This document shows, one piece after another, positions 55,900-64,000 of a stretch of 64,000 bases of DNA. Origin of the DNA: Piezodorus guildinii (lineage: Eukaryota > Arthropoda > Insecta > Hemiptera > Pentatomidae); contig CM041294.1 of the NCBI GenBank assembly GCA_023052935.1, positions 9,534,414 through 9,598,413 of the forward strand, given 5' to 3'. The position numbers and the translations under genes are program-made. Under the pieces are notes generated by a model. That model made no database searches. It had not been told where the DNA came from and saw nothing but the letters and a program-made list of their open reading frames with translations. Position 1 is the stretch's first letter. Each line of letters starts with the position of its first letter.

Positions 55900-56557
55900 A
55901 ATAATAATAGTCTTTATTGATATAAATATAAACATTTATAATATATTTTTATTTACTTTAAATGGGTCATTACTTAATTCTTTATATGTACTTTTATCAT
56001 TTAACAATAAATTCATTTTATCTATATATTCTTTCTTATACATAATAATAACTTTCTTTGTTTTATATAAATTCTTTCAAGTCTTTTAAAATTTGTTGTA
56101 TTTATACTATTATTATTTATTTTATTGTTATTATTATAGTTACTAATTATTCTACATATATTGTTTCTAGTTGCGTTAATATGGTTGTCTGATGTTTCAA
56201 TATTATCAAAAATTAGTTCCAAATCTGTTATAAGTTTTATTATTTCTTTATAAATCAAAACTAAATTTTTCTCCTAAAGATAATAAATTTCTAATATTTA
56301 TAGGTATGGTTAGGTTGGTTTTGTTAACAATTCTATTATTAATTTTGTGTAAATTAAGATATTTGTACAAATCATTATCTTTGTTATTCTTATATTCATA
56401 ATTCTCAATTAATATCTTATCCCTAATTATATTATTTGTTGTTATAGATGTTAATTTATCAATATTATCATTATTTATTAATTTATTCAATTTAATTTTA
56501 TTGATTTTTGGTCTCCTTTGGTTAGACCTTTATTTTGGTTTCCTTATTATTCTTTTC
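55900..56557 (-). pseudogene. Penelope-like element, part 2 (N-terminal ORF, cont.)
   Basis: The minus strand reads RIVNKTNLTIPINIRNLLSL then GEKFSF (a segment typical of Penelope-like elements, IP...LLSLGpKF), IIKLITDLELIFDNIE, and KKEYIDKMNLLLNDKSTYKE then LSNDPFK (compare the usual Y..KM..LL.D..TY..L..DP block just before the RT). The RT itself is absent. It joins part 1 (57616-58110) once the jockey insertion is removed. The assignment rests on recalled family patterns. Confidence 0.55.
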
Positions 56558-56569
56558 ATTTTTGAATCT
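56558..56569. repeat. jockey target-site duplication, left (atttttgaatct)
   Basis: 12 bp, repeated at 57604-57615. Confidence 0.88.
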
Positions 56570-57603
56570 TTTTTTTTTTTTTTTTTTATTATATTTTATT
56601 GAAATTTACAACTGTATAGGAATACATCAAGTAAATGTGCTGATTAAAGATAGTGTACATGAAAAACCTGAAGAGAAATTGCCCATTGGCAGCACTCTAG
56701 TAATTAATCTAAACAAGAAGGTCTCGAGGCCATCTTCTTTTCAGACGCCTCGGAGGATTGTCGGGAATTGAAGAGGTAGCAAGGATTGAAGCTAGTGAGT
56801 TAGAGTGGGATTGTAGTTTGTCATGGAAGGATTGATACCTGGTTCGGGCCAAATCAGCTACAAAGGGAATATTAAGGTCTTTATGGATAAGCTTATTCGT
56901 GAGAAAATAAGGAGTGTTTAGGATTTTTCGAAGGATTTTGGATTGTAAGGATTGGATACGGGAAGAATTTGATGGTTTAGTGGAGCCCCATAGCTCAACT
57001 CCGTAAGTCCAGATAGGTCATATGATGGTCATGTAGATGAGTCTTTTGTAGTTAAGTGAAAGTTTAGAGCGTTTGTCTAGTAAGTGTTGAAGTAACCGAA
57101 AGCGGCAAGCAGTTTCTTGTGGTTTCAGTCTAGTGTGCGGATTCCATGTTAAACGTTTGTCAATAGAAGCCCTAGGTAGCGGATCTGTTCAACTGGAACG
57201 AGCGGAATGTTATTAAAGGATACTGTAGGGCAGGATGTCATAGGTTTATGACGTAGGGTGAAGGTAATTTGGTGGGATTTGTTGGAATTTATTTTAATTC
57301 TCCAATTCTGACACCATACCTCAAGGTCTCTGATATGGGATTGGAGATTTTAAGAGGCAACAGTGGGATCACTATTGACTGATAATACACAAGTGTTATC
57401 TGCATAAGTAGAAAGGAAAGTATTAGGATGTGATGGGATATCAGCTGTATAAACTGTATAAAGAATGGGTCCTAGGATACTGCCTTGAGGAACACCAGCA
57501 GACTGGGTAAAAATGGTTGAATAGGAACTATTGTTGTTGATTCTGAAGGATCTGTCAGAGATGTAGGACTGGATAATGAGGAAGTAAGTAGGAGGCAGGA
57601 ATT
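56570..57603 (-). mobile_element. 5'-truncated jockey-type LINE with poly(A) and 12-bp TSD
   Basis: The minus strand reads RT motifs QSAGVPQGSILGPILYTVYTA, STYADNTCVLSVNSD, CQNWRIKINSNKSHQITFTL and VEQIRYLGLLL, then a decayed C-terminal part related to that at 62944-63456 (WTYGVELWGS-like). The 3' end has an AATAAA signal and a poly(A) of about 20 nt (plus strand T-run 56569-56587). Exact 12-bp duplications bound it. Several stops are present. Confidence 0.88.
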
Positions 57604-57615
57604 ATTTTTGAATCT
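57604..57615. repeat. jockey target-site duplication, right (atttttgaatct)
   Basis: Matches 56558-56569. Confidence 0.88.
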
Positions 57616-58110
57616 AATTTTTTATTTTTTTATTTTAGATAAGTTTCTGTAAATTGTTTAATAATATTTCTAATTTTAAATTTTATATCTATTATTAAAT
57701 TATTATCAATTAGTTTGATAGTTTTTTCCATATTTTATATTTGGTCCATTTAGTTTGTATTATTTCCAATTGCAAAATATTTCTAGCTATATTATTGAAA
57801 TAATTAACTTTATTAGTATTAATTAAAAATTGATTATTAAATAAATTATCGATATTTTGTATTTAAAAAAATATATGTTGTGGTATTAAATTAAGTTTTT
57901 TATTATGCATCAAGTAATAATATTTGTTAACCATATGTGACAATGAATTACATAATTTAAATATATTTATACTTGCTTCCTTATGTCCATTTAAAATTGT
58001 TTCTAATTCCACTTTTAATGTTCTTCTTGTTCTTAACGATAAAACAAAGAAATTTATTATTATGTATAAGAAAGAATATATAGATAAAATGAATTTATTA
58101 TTAAATTTTT
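57616..58110 (-). pseudogene. Penelope-like element, part 1 with inverted 5' segment
   Basis: The minus strand reads NIFKLCNSLSHMVNKYYYLM, ARNILQLEIIQTKW-like sequence in shifted frames and FKIRNIIKQFTETYLK. This is a helical, Lys/Asn-rich N-terminal region as in Penelope-like ORFs. At its 5' edge (58057-58105) lies a plus-strand copy of the segment encoding MYKKEYIDKMNLLLN, which is also encoded on the minus strand at 56006-56052. The 5' end therefore carries an inverted piece of its own downstream sequence. Confidence 0.5.
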
Positions 58111-58149
58111 TTCTTCTTTCTTTATATACATATACGTACATAGACCTTC

Positions 58150-58790
58150 CTTTTCAGGAGTTTAAAGTCTTTAACGGTAACTACCCGTACTTGAGTCGAA
58201 GAGTTCGCTCATCTTCATCTTCCAAAATTCCCTGTCCTAGACTATTACGTGACCATAGCACTCCTTCTGCCTTTTTGATCTCATCGACCCACCTTCTTCT
58301 TTGCCTGCCTCGGTTCCTTTTCCTATCCAAAGGGGTCCACTCAGTCAATATTTTTGACCCAGTTTTCATCATTTTTCCGCATTAGATGGCCAGCCCATTG
58401 CCATCTCATCTTTTTCACGAATGTGATTGCATCAGTGACACCACTGAGCCTTTCTTATTATTTGACTGTTTAGCTTTTGGCTTTTCCTTATGCCTAACAT
58501 GCTCCTCTCCATTGCTCTTGGGCATGTTATTACTTTTCTCTCATGAAGCTTGTTGAGGGATCATGTTTGGCATTCATAAGATACTGCAGGCAATATACAG
58601 CTATTGAAGGCTAACGTTTTTGGAGGTTGGCTGATATTATTGTTCTTCATAACCATCCTTAAGCTCCAATATTTCCGCCAAGCCATAGCTGTATTTGTTT
58701 GGATTTCAATAGACTGTCTATCTTCAAAAGATATCACTTGTCCTAGATATTAATTTTCATTGAGTAAAAGGATTTAGGTAAGGAACTAAT
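58150..58790 (-). pseudogene. LINE RT C-terminal fragment (CQTWSL type)
   Basis: The minus strand reads YLGQVISFEDRQSIEIQT, AMAWRKYWSLRMVMKNN, FNSCILPAVSYECQTWSLNK, RAMERSMLGIRKSQKLN and EMAMGWPSNAEK. After a shift it gives RNRGRQRRRWVDEIKKAEG and LWSRNSLGQGILEDEDERT. It is the C-terminal portion of a third LINE lineage of the GRPxxRW type, frameshifted. Confidence 0.8.
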
Positions 58791-60231
58791 AGATTTTTAT
58801 TTATTATTTTATCTGATAAAAAATTTTATACATTATTATTTTAATTAAATAAATACTTTTACCTTCATAAATTAAATCGATATTCATGATATATTCATGG
58901 ATCAATAAATAGATTTATTTTAAATAGGAAAAGAGGTTTATGGATCATTATTAAAACAAAAAAAAAGTGATGAGATGCATTAAAATCATGTTTATTTTTA
59001 TAGAATTATTTTTTCTTTACTGCATATTAAAATTATTAGTTAAAGTATGGAAAACACAATAGTAATTATGGATAAATTATTTTTTAACATTGCTCAACAT
59101 TAGTATATCACATTACAGCAAAATTTTATAAATAACATATAAGAATGGTACTTTATTGCATGGAAAAATAAAATGGTAAACTATATTCAATAACTGTACA
59201 AGGCATTGCATTATAAAATTATATACTATACATATTTATATACATTCTAAAATACACAATGGTGGCTCATAAATAAATAATATTTACAAATTACATAAGG
59301 CAGTACATAGATAATGCAATATACATGTACATAGATAATGAGCTAATTTTGATTTAGATTATATTTATATATCGCTACAATAAAGCTCTATCAGTTTGAT
59401 CACAATAAATTGGTATTCAATTTACAACTTAAAAATATTCTGTGAACTTGGATAGAACATATTTGATAATTTTGTTAACATTTATTAAACATAAAATTAT
59501 ATAGACCTTAATAGATTCATAATTGTTTAGAGTCTTACTCTAAATAAATACTTCTTCTGTAGTGATTGATAAAAATTATATTTATATCTCTTCATACTTT
59601 TACACACAATGATTTTGGATATGGTTTTTTGTATAAAAACATGGGTTCTAATGGATCTTATATAAACCAAGTTCACAAATTTTATATTTTTTTATTCTGT
59701 ACAAGACTACGAATATATATTACACTGGAATATTTACACCTTACAAACCTATTAGTTTACAGACGAGTTTGTTACCATATTCGAATATTAATTTTATTTT
59801 CGAATTAAGTAGTCGCCGAGGGAATGATTTACAATTTTTAAATATACACAATTTATAAATAAAAAATATATAAATTAAATATGTAACAAATGTTAAGTCT
59901 TTTAGGTAATTTTTAAATAAGCGTTCTTGCAGAGCCAAGAGAAAGGACTGTTTGGTTAAATTCATTCAATTAAAAATATAACTCCATTTATAGATACTGA
60001 AAATTTCATGATTAACTCTGATATTGAATAATTTAATAACTCACAAGTGTCTAAAAATTTTATTTTCAAAATGAATGCACTCGTCCATTAGGAATTTTAT
60101 GAATCTTAATTTATATTAAATACTCTATTAAAGGTAAATTGAATAAACTTATGAGGAGTTAGCGTCTCTGTAATGACCAAACAAGGCTCTAATGATTCAT
60201 CTTATCTTAACTATTAATTAACTAGTTATTT
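58791..60231. other. AT-rich region downstream of hh, includes its 3' UTR
   Basis: No coding region. An AATAAA-like signal on the minus strand near 60055 (about 175 nt after the stop) is a candidate polyadenylation site. Others lie further down. Confidence 0.4.
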
Positions 60232-60920
60232 TCATACTTTATTCACATCACTTGTGTCATACATTAAAAATTTTGGTGCGAAATAGGATGAAAATTTATA
60301 TAAGAAAAAAGGATACCAAGGTATTCCTTTCACTGCAGTCTCTTTATTATGCACAGAACTGTGACGGAATGTAACTAGGTGATAAAATCTAGAAATAGCC
60401 TCCTTAGCATTTACATATAATCTTATAGGTGCAAAAGCAAAATGAGCTAGGGTTTGGCTTTCTATTACTGCATAACAGGAAGCGACTACCCTATCAACTA
60501 TCACAGTTCCAGTTTTAGTCAGAGGAGCATATACTCCTGTGTCAAGAACTAATTCGGATCGAATAACTGTCTCTTGAAGGAGTTCTCCTTTTCCTGAACT
60601 AACCAAAAGAACATCTCCTGGTTTTATCCTAGCCGCAAATACATTCTCCAAAGTGTTGTTGTCTTTTACTCTCATGAGGAGATGTTGTGGAGTCACCCGC
60701 AGATTGGTAGATGAAGTGTTGATCTCCAAGAATTGCCTTCTGCTCTCAGCGTTCCTATCTAAGAACATTATCACCTCAGAGTAAACAATTTTACCATTGT
60801 CATAAGTGGCAACTTCATCCCCAACTTTTAGTTCTGACAATTTCTTCTTCAATCCTCCAGCCACTTCTACAGTGCTGTTTCCTGTGAAACATCCTCCATT
60901 CTTAGCAGCTTGAGAAGATT
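60232..60920 (-). CDS. hh: hedgehog last coding exon: complete Hint/autoprocessing domain
   Basis: Acceptor TTCTATTTCAG at 60921; the exon reads in phase (xAA)TCT TCT CAA and ends at TGA 60232-60234 with DTSDVNKV, about 228 aa. The cleavage motif is NGGCFTGNSTVEVAGG, with the nucleophile Cys at 60889-60891. The other active residues of fly Hh are matched: Asp in FLDRN, Thr and His in VTPQHLL, Cys in VASCYAVI. This domain cleaves the precursor between Gly and Cys and attaches cholesterol to the N-terminal signal. VYAPLTKTGTVIVDRV and SQTLAHFAFAPIRL also match Hh. The exons for the secreted signal lie beyond the window. Confidence 0.95.
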
Positions 60921-61079
60921 CTGAAATAGAAAATTATCATAATATAAATGAAAGATAATCATAATTTCTGATGAATAGTTATACTTAAGAGATTCTTACA
61001 TGCTAAAGTTTCTTAATTTTAGATTAGAAGTAATGACTAAAAATATAAATATAAATTATAAGTATCAGTGATTTGGTCA

Positions 61080-61370
61080 TGGGGGTCACACCATAGCGTA
61101 GTTGCTAGCATAACAGCTTTCTATGCCAAAGGTCGCGGGTTCAAACCTGCGGGTGGCCCTAGGATTTTTTAATGGGAGTAAAAAATCCTTAGTTACGCCG
61201 TCCTTCGGAGGGGACGTTAAAAGGTGGTCCCGAGCCTATGCGATGTCAGGTACTCGTTAAAGATCCCTATCTTAATAAAACCTGGATAGGCAAAATTTAG
61301 GACTCCCACTGTAGCATCGTCTGATTAGCCTTAGTAGCATAAAGTGACGTTAAACGAATAAACAAACAAA
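61080..61370 (+). mobile_element. SINE-C, full-length, with ACAAACA tail
   Basis: The head gggggtcacaccatagcgta has A-box-like TAGCGTAGTTGCTAGCA and B-box-like GGTTCAAACCT. The body contains gtccttcggaggggacgtta and ggactcccactgtagcatcg. It ends gcataaagtgacgttaaacg with (ACAA)n. It lies upstream of the hh exon, in the hh intron. Confidence 0.82.
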
Positions 61371-62605
61371 CATATTTAAGGTTATATTAATTGAGAATCT
61401 TTATTTCATCAGAGTGTAGGATCCTCTTCAGACTTTTTGGTTGCCTAACATGGTGTGGAGATTTAAGCTAGCAACTGGTGCTATTGTCAGTAAGAAGCAA
61501 TGAAAAATTCTGAACAAAATCGAAATCAAGAACAATTATGCGATGAAAATAAATATCAAATATGTGTATTTTATTCCACAGCAAATGATTCGATAGACTC
61601 AAAATATCCTAAATAATCAATATTTGATCTTTTGTTGAAAAAACGGTTTGTTTCGAAAGAAGACTAACTTCCATGGAAGGAACTGCAAGAACTGACGAAG
61701 AGCAGGGGCTACAGGGAGGAGCACTTAACCGGAGTGATCTATCGGCGTGCTAGATGTAGGCTTAGAGGCAGGGGTCCTTGTAGTTTATGTTAAACAGGCC
61801 GACAAAGGAAACCCCTGTCACCTTATCTCCGGCCTCCCGTGGTCAGCTCCGGCCATTTCTTTGCGGGCTCATTCTTCTCTTCTCTCTTCGTCTCCTCCAA
61901 ACAGCCCTAGCCATCCAATACTGTTATTGCATTTTGTATAAACTCATTACAATTACGTCTTTCATAACATAGTTTTTCTTAATAATAATACCATTACCAA
62001 AAATCTTGGTGATTAAATTTCGATTCGGGATCCCATTCCAACAATAGTCCATGGTATTGGGAGCAACCCAATTTTAATGCATTTTTTGTCAAGTGAATAA
62101 AAGTTGTTACTATATATCGATCGTCCACTTCACAATTGTGAGTTGGATCCTGTTGGAAAATGTTAAATGTACCTTCCTTTAAAAAGAATGTTAAAGCAGC
62201 TAATTGTAAAAAGAAAAAGGTTTTTTTTTTTCTGTAAACTAAGCACTGACAACATCTGTCTGGTTGACCATCGATATATCAAAGAGAGTTGGAAGTTGTG
62301 TTTCCCTTTGTTGTATCGGCAACTTAGCGTGTGGCCTACGTCATTACCTGAGAAGACCCGAAACTACCCCAATATTTATATTGGCCCTGCCCAGGGGGTC
62401 GCCTCTTTAACCGCCGCTAGTTTTTGTGACTGTTTGTGGCAGGCTCACTAATGGACCTGCGGAGACAAATCGTCAAAGAGTACTGAGGCCACCCCAGGGT
62501 TCATCATTCGCTTTCTTGTATTTATAACCGGATACCTTCACCGAAGAAACGAAATACCTTCAGCATCCTGGCCATACATAAGGCTTGCTTTGACAGCAGA
62601 AACTA
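61371..62605. other. hh intron/upstream DNA without recognised gene
   Basis: No coding region could be supported; the short open frames near 61747-61972 and 62167-62451 have no family features. No Hh signalling-domain exon was found here on the minus strand. Confidence 0.4.
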
Positions 62606-62932
62606 TTGGGTTGTTTCACATGAAATGTCCGTTTTTATAATTTCTGAAATACATAAAGGATTTTGCAGATCTCTGTTGTTTTCTTCCGAATGTTTACATA
62701 TTTAAAGTAAACGGTTACTAATCCTCTACCTTTGTATTATAAACATTAGCTTCCCAATCAATTACCCACTTTTTAGTATACCTCCAAATATGAACATGGA
62801 AACACGCGATTTTCGAGTAATGTTTTTGTACGAGTTTAAACTCGGTCATTCAGCAGCTGAGGCCGCTAGAAATACTTCTTTAAATCTCACTATAAAATAG
62901 ACGTATATTATTATTTGATTATTTAATAATTT
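62606..62932 (+). pseudogene. mariner-like element stub (5' end)
   Basis: A mariner-type end (ttgggttgtttcacatgaaa) is followed at 62791 by an open frame METRDFRVMFLYEFKLGHSA then AEAARNTSLN, the N-terminal helix-turn-helix of mariner transposases. It stops after about 35 codons. The catalytic part is missing; a jockey fragment follows directly. Confidence 0.65.
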
Positions 62933-62943
62933 AAGATTTTTTA
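62933..62943. repeat. jockey target-site duplication, left (aagatttttta)
   Basis: 11 bp, repeated at 63457-63467. Confidence 0.75.
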
Positions 62944-63456
62944 CGGGTTGATAGTTTAGTCATTACACTTTCGATTGTTTAAGATGTATGAAAATCCGTG
63001 AACATCCAAACTTACTATTTACAAAGTACTGATCAAACCATTATGGACATACGGGATAGAGCTATGGGGATCTGCCAAATGTTCTAACATCCAAATAATT
63101 CAGACCCTTCAATCGAAAATATTGCGAAAAATCGTGGATGCACCGTTTTATGTAACCAACGAATTACTTCACAAGGACTTGGACATACTCACAGTTTCAG
63201 ACACAGCCACAGAATATTATAAAAGATTTCATGACAAACTGACTTACAACATGAACCCATCGGCCCAAACACTTAAATCCTACACGAACCCGTACAACCC
63301 ACCCCGACGACTTTTGAGGCGGTGGCCTAGAGATGCCTTGCTTTAACCGACTTACGGAAGTCATCATATTTGCTTATTGCAAATTTTTTTTTTTTTGCAG
63401 ATAGCAAATGACATTAAAGTCAAACATAAACGATTGTAAATAAATAAAAAATAAAA
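62944..63456 (+). mobile_element. short 5'-truncated jockey-type LINE
   Basis: The plus strand reads HPKLTIYKVLIKPLWTYGIE then LWGS, IQIIQTLQSKILRKIVDAP, FYVTNELLHKDLDILTV and NPPRRLLRRWPRDALL followed by a stop at about 63345. This is the intact C-terminal end of a jockey ORF2. The 3' part ends A-rich (taaataaataaaaaataaaa). Bounded by 11-bp duplications, it is a complete 513-bp truncated insertion. Confidence 0.8.
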
Positions 63457-63467
63457 AAGATTTTTTA
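63457..63467. repeat. jockey target-site duplication, right (aagatttttta)
   Basis: Matches 62933-62943. Confidence 0.75.
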
Positions 63468-64000
63468 TTCTTCATTGCCGTTGAGATGGAACTATACTAA
63501 GCATTTCTAGTAATACGGTTATAACAATAATTTACTTATTTAATATAACACTTCTTTCAATCTTCAGGTAACAGCTAGAACCATAATTTCTCTCAGGCTT
63601 TTCAATGTTCAGAAATTATGACATCATTTATTTAAACTGTAACGATGCAACTATTTTTTTATAACAATTTATCTTAACAACAGAAAACATTTCTAATTGT
63701 AATCAATGTTAACGACTAGACGAACCACAGGCATTCAAAATGACTTCCAATATTTCTGTCAACCGTTACAATTTTCGGGGTTAGAACTTTAACGAGCGGA
63801 AAAATGTTAAATATTTTCGTGGAAACTATTTGACCGTTCGGTATCCTATTGTCCGACGACGTGAAGGAGATTATGTGCCCAGGTAAGCTAGAAAATGGCT
63901 TTTGCTTGGGTCTCAAAACCGATTTCACAACCGACTTGGCTTATAGTAGAAGTTAAGTAGGTGCTTTTCTGAAAAACCCTGACCCGGGGTTAGACAAACG
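63468..64000. other. no feature recognised to window end
   Basis: No supported coding region; a 70-codon minus-strand frame (63716-63928) has no recognisable features and may be chance. Confidence 0.4.

Noticed and set aside
56022..56490. Two Asn-rich host genes
   Set aside because: The Asn/Ile/Lys bias comes from AT-rich sequence, and the conserved blocks fit a Penelope-like element.
57924..58385. Plus-strand 153-codon frame
   Set aside because: It is antisense to Penelope-like and LINE sequence; its one meaningful stretch (KKEYIDKMNLLLN) is the inverted 5' segment of the Penelope-like element.
61080..61160. A tRNA gene on the plus strand
   Set aside because: Same reasoning: the head continues into a body shared with other dispersed copies, so it is SINE-C.
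1..64000. CRISPR arrays, bacterial operons, phage or plasmid functions
   Set aside because: No spaced short repeats of CRISPR type, no Shine-Dalgarno-led gene strings; the intron-split genes and element types are those of an animal genome.

Overview
The window is animal nuclear DNA, almost certainly from an insect. It is strongly AT-rich, has genes split by GT-AG introns, carries two recognisable conserved animal genes, and is packed with insect-type transposable elements: copia, BEL/Pao, jockey, an RNase H-bearing LINE with a DUF4780-like ORF1, mariner, Penelope-like elements and tRNA-derived SINEs. I cannot assign an order or species from the sequence alone. No bacterial-style operon, CRISPR array or free-standing tRNA or rRNA gene was found.

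The two host genes are both on the minus strand. (1) A FET-family RNA-binding protein gene, orthologous to Drosophila cabeza (caz) and vertebrate FUS/EWSR1/TAF15, occupies about 6533-22741. I reconstructed 11 coding exons (13 to 255 bp) from splice signals and phase continuity. Together they encode about 460 aa: Y/Q/G/P-rich N-terminus, G-rich spacer, RRM, RGG, RanBP2 zinc finger, RGG, and a C-terminal RPY end. Exon 6 as written contains two compensating 1-nt indels and a TGA, probably consensus errors. (2) The last coding exon of hedgehog (hh), 60232-60920, encodes the whole Hint autoprocessing domain; the signalling exons lie beyond the right edge of the window.

Layout: 1-5700, nested repeats (a SINE split by a 3.3-kb element with ~670-bp inverted ends, then a LINE with target-site duplications). 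6.5-22.7 kb, caz, with palindromic MITEs in its introns. 23.4-29.6 kb, a SINE, LINE fragments and a young copia element (25141-29110, identical 193-bp LTRs, 5-bp TSD) that split a LINE and lacks the gag capsid region. 30.1-43.5 kb, a complex repeat structure: two 2,384-bp near-identical inverted arms (31348-33731 against 34353-35618 plus 42344-43461) made of rearranged LINE pieces around a 621-bp centre. One arm is interrupted by an intact young BEL/Pao element (35619-42338, 1754-aa polyprotein, ATCAC TSDs). 43.7-50.8 kb, a LINE tail and a near full-length but decayed LINE (ORF1, endonuclease, RT, RNase H). 44.5 and 52.5 kb, a ~465-bp direct repeat pair. 52-58.8 kb, SINEs, a LINE with a 13-bp TSD, a decayed mariner, and a Penelope-like element holding a 5'-truncated jockey. 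58.8-64 kb, hh, another SINE, a mariner stub and a short jockey fragment.

The mobile elements explain nearly all sequence outside the two genes. The least ordinary item is the large composite palindrome at 31.3-43.5 kb, which may be a real recent rearrangement or an assembly effect.
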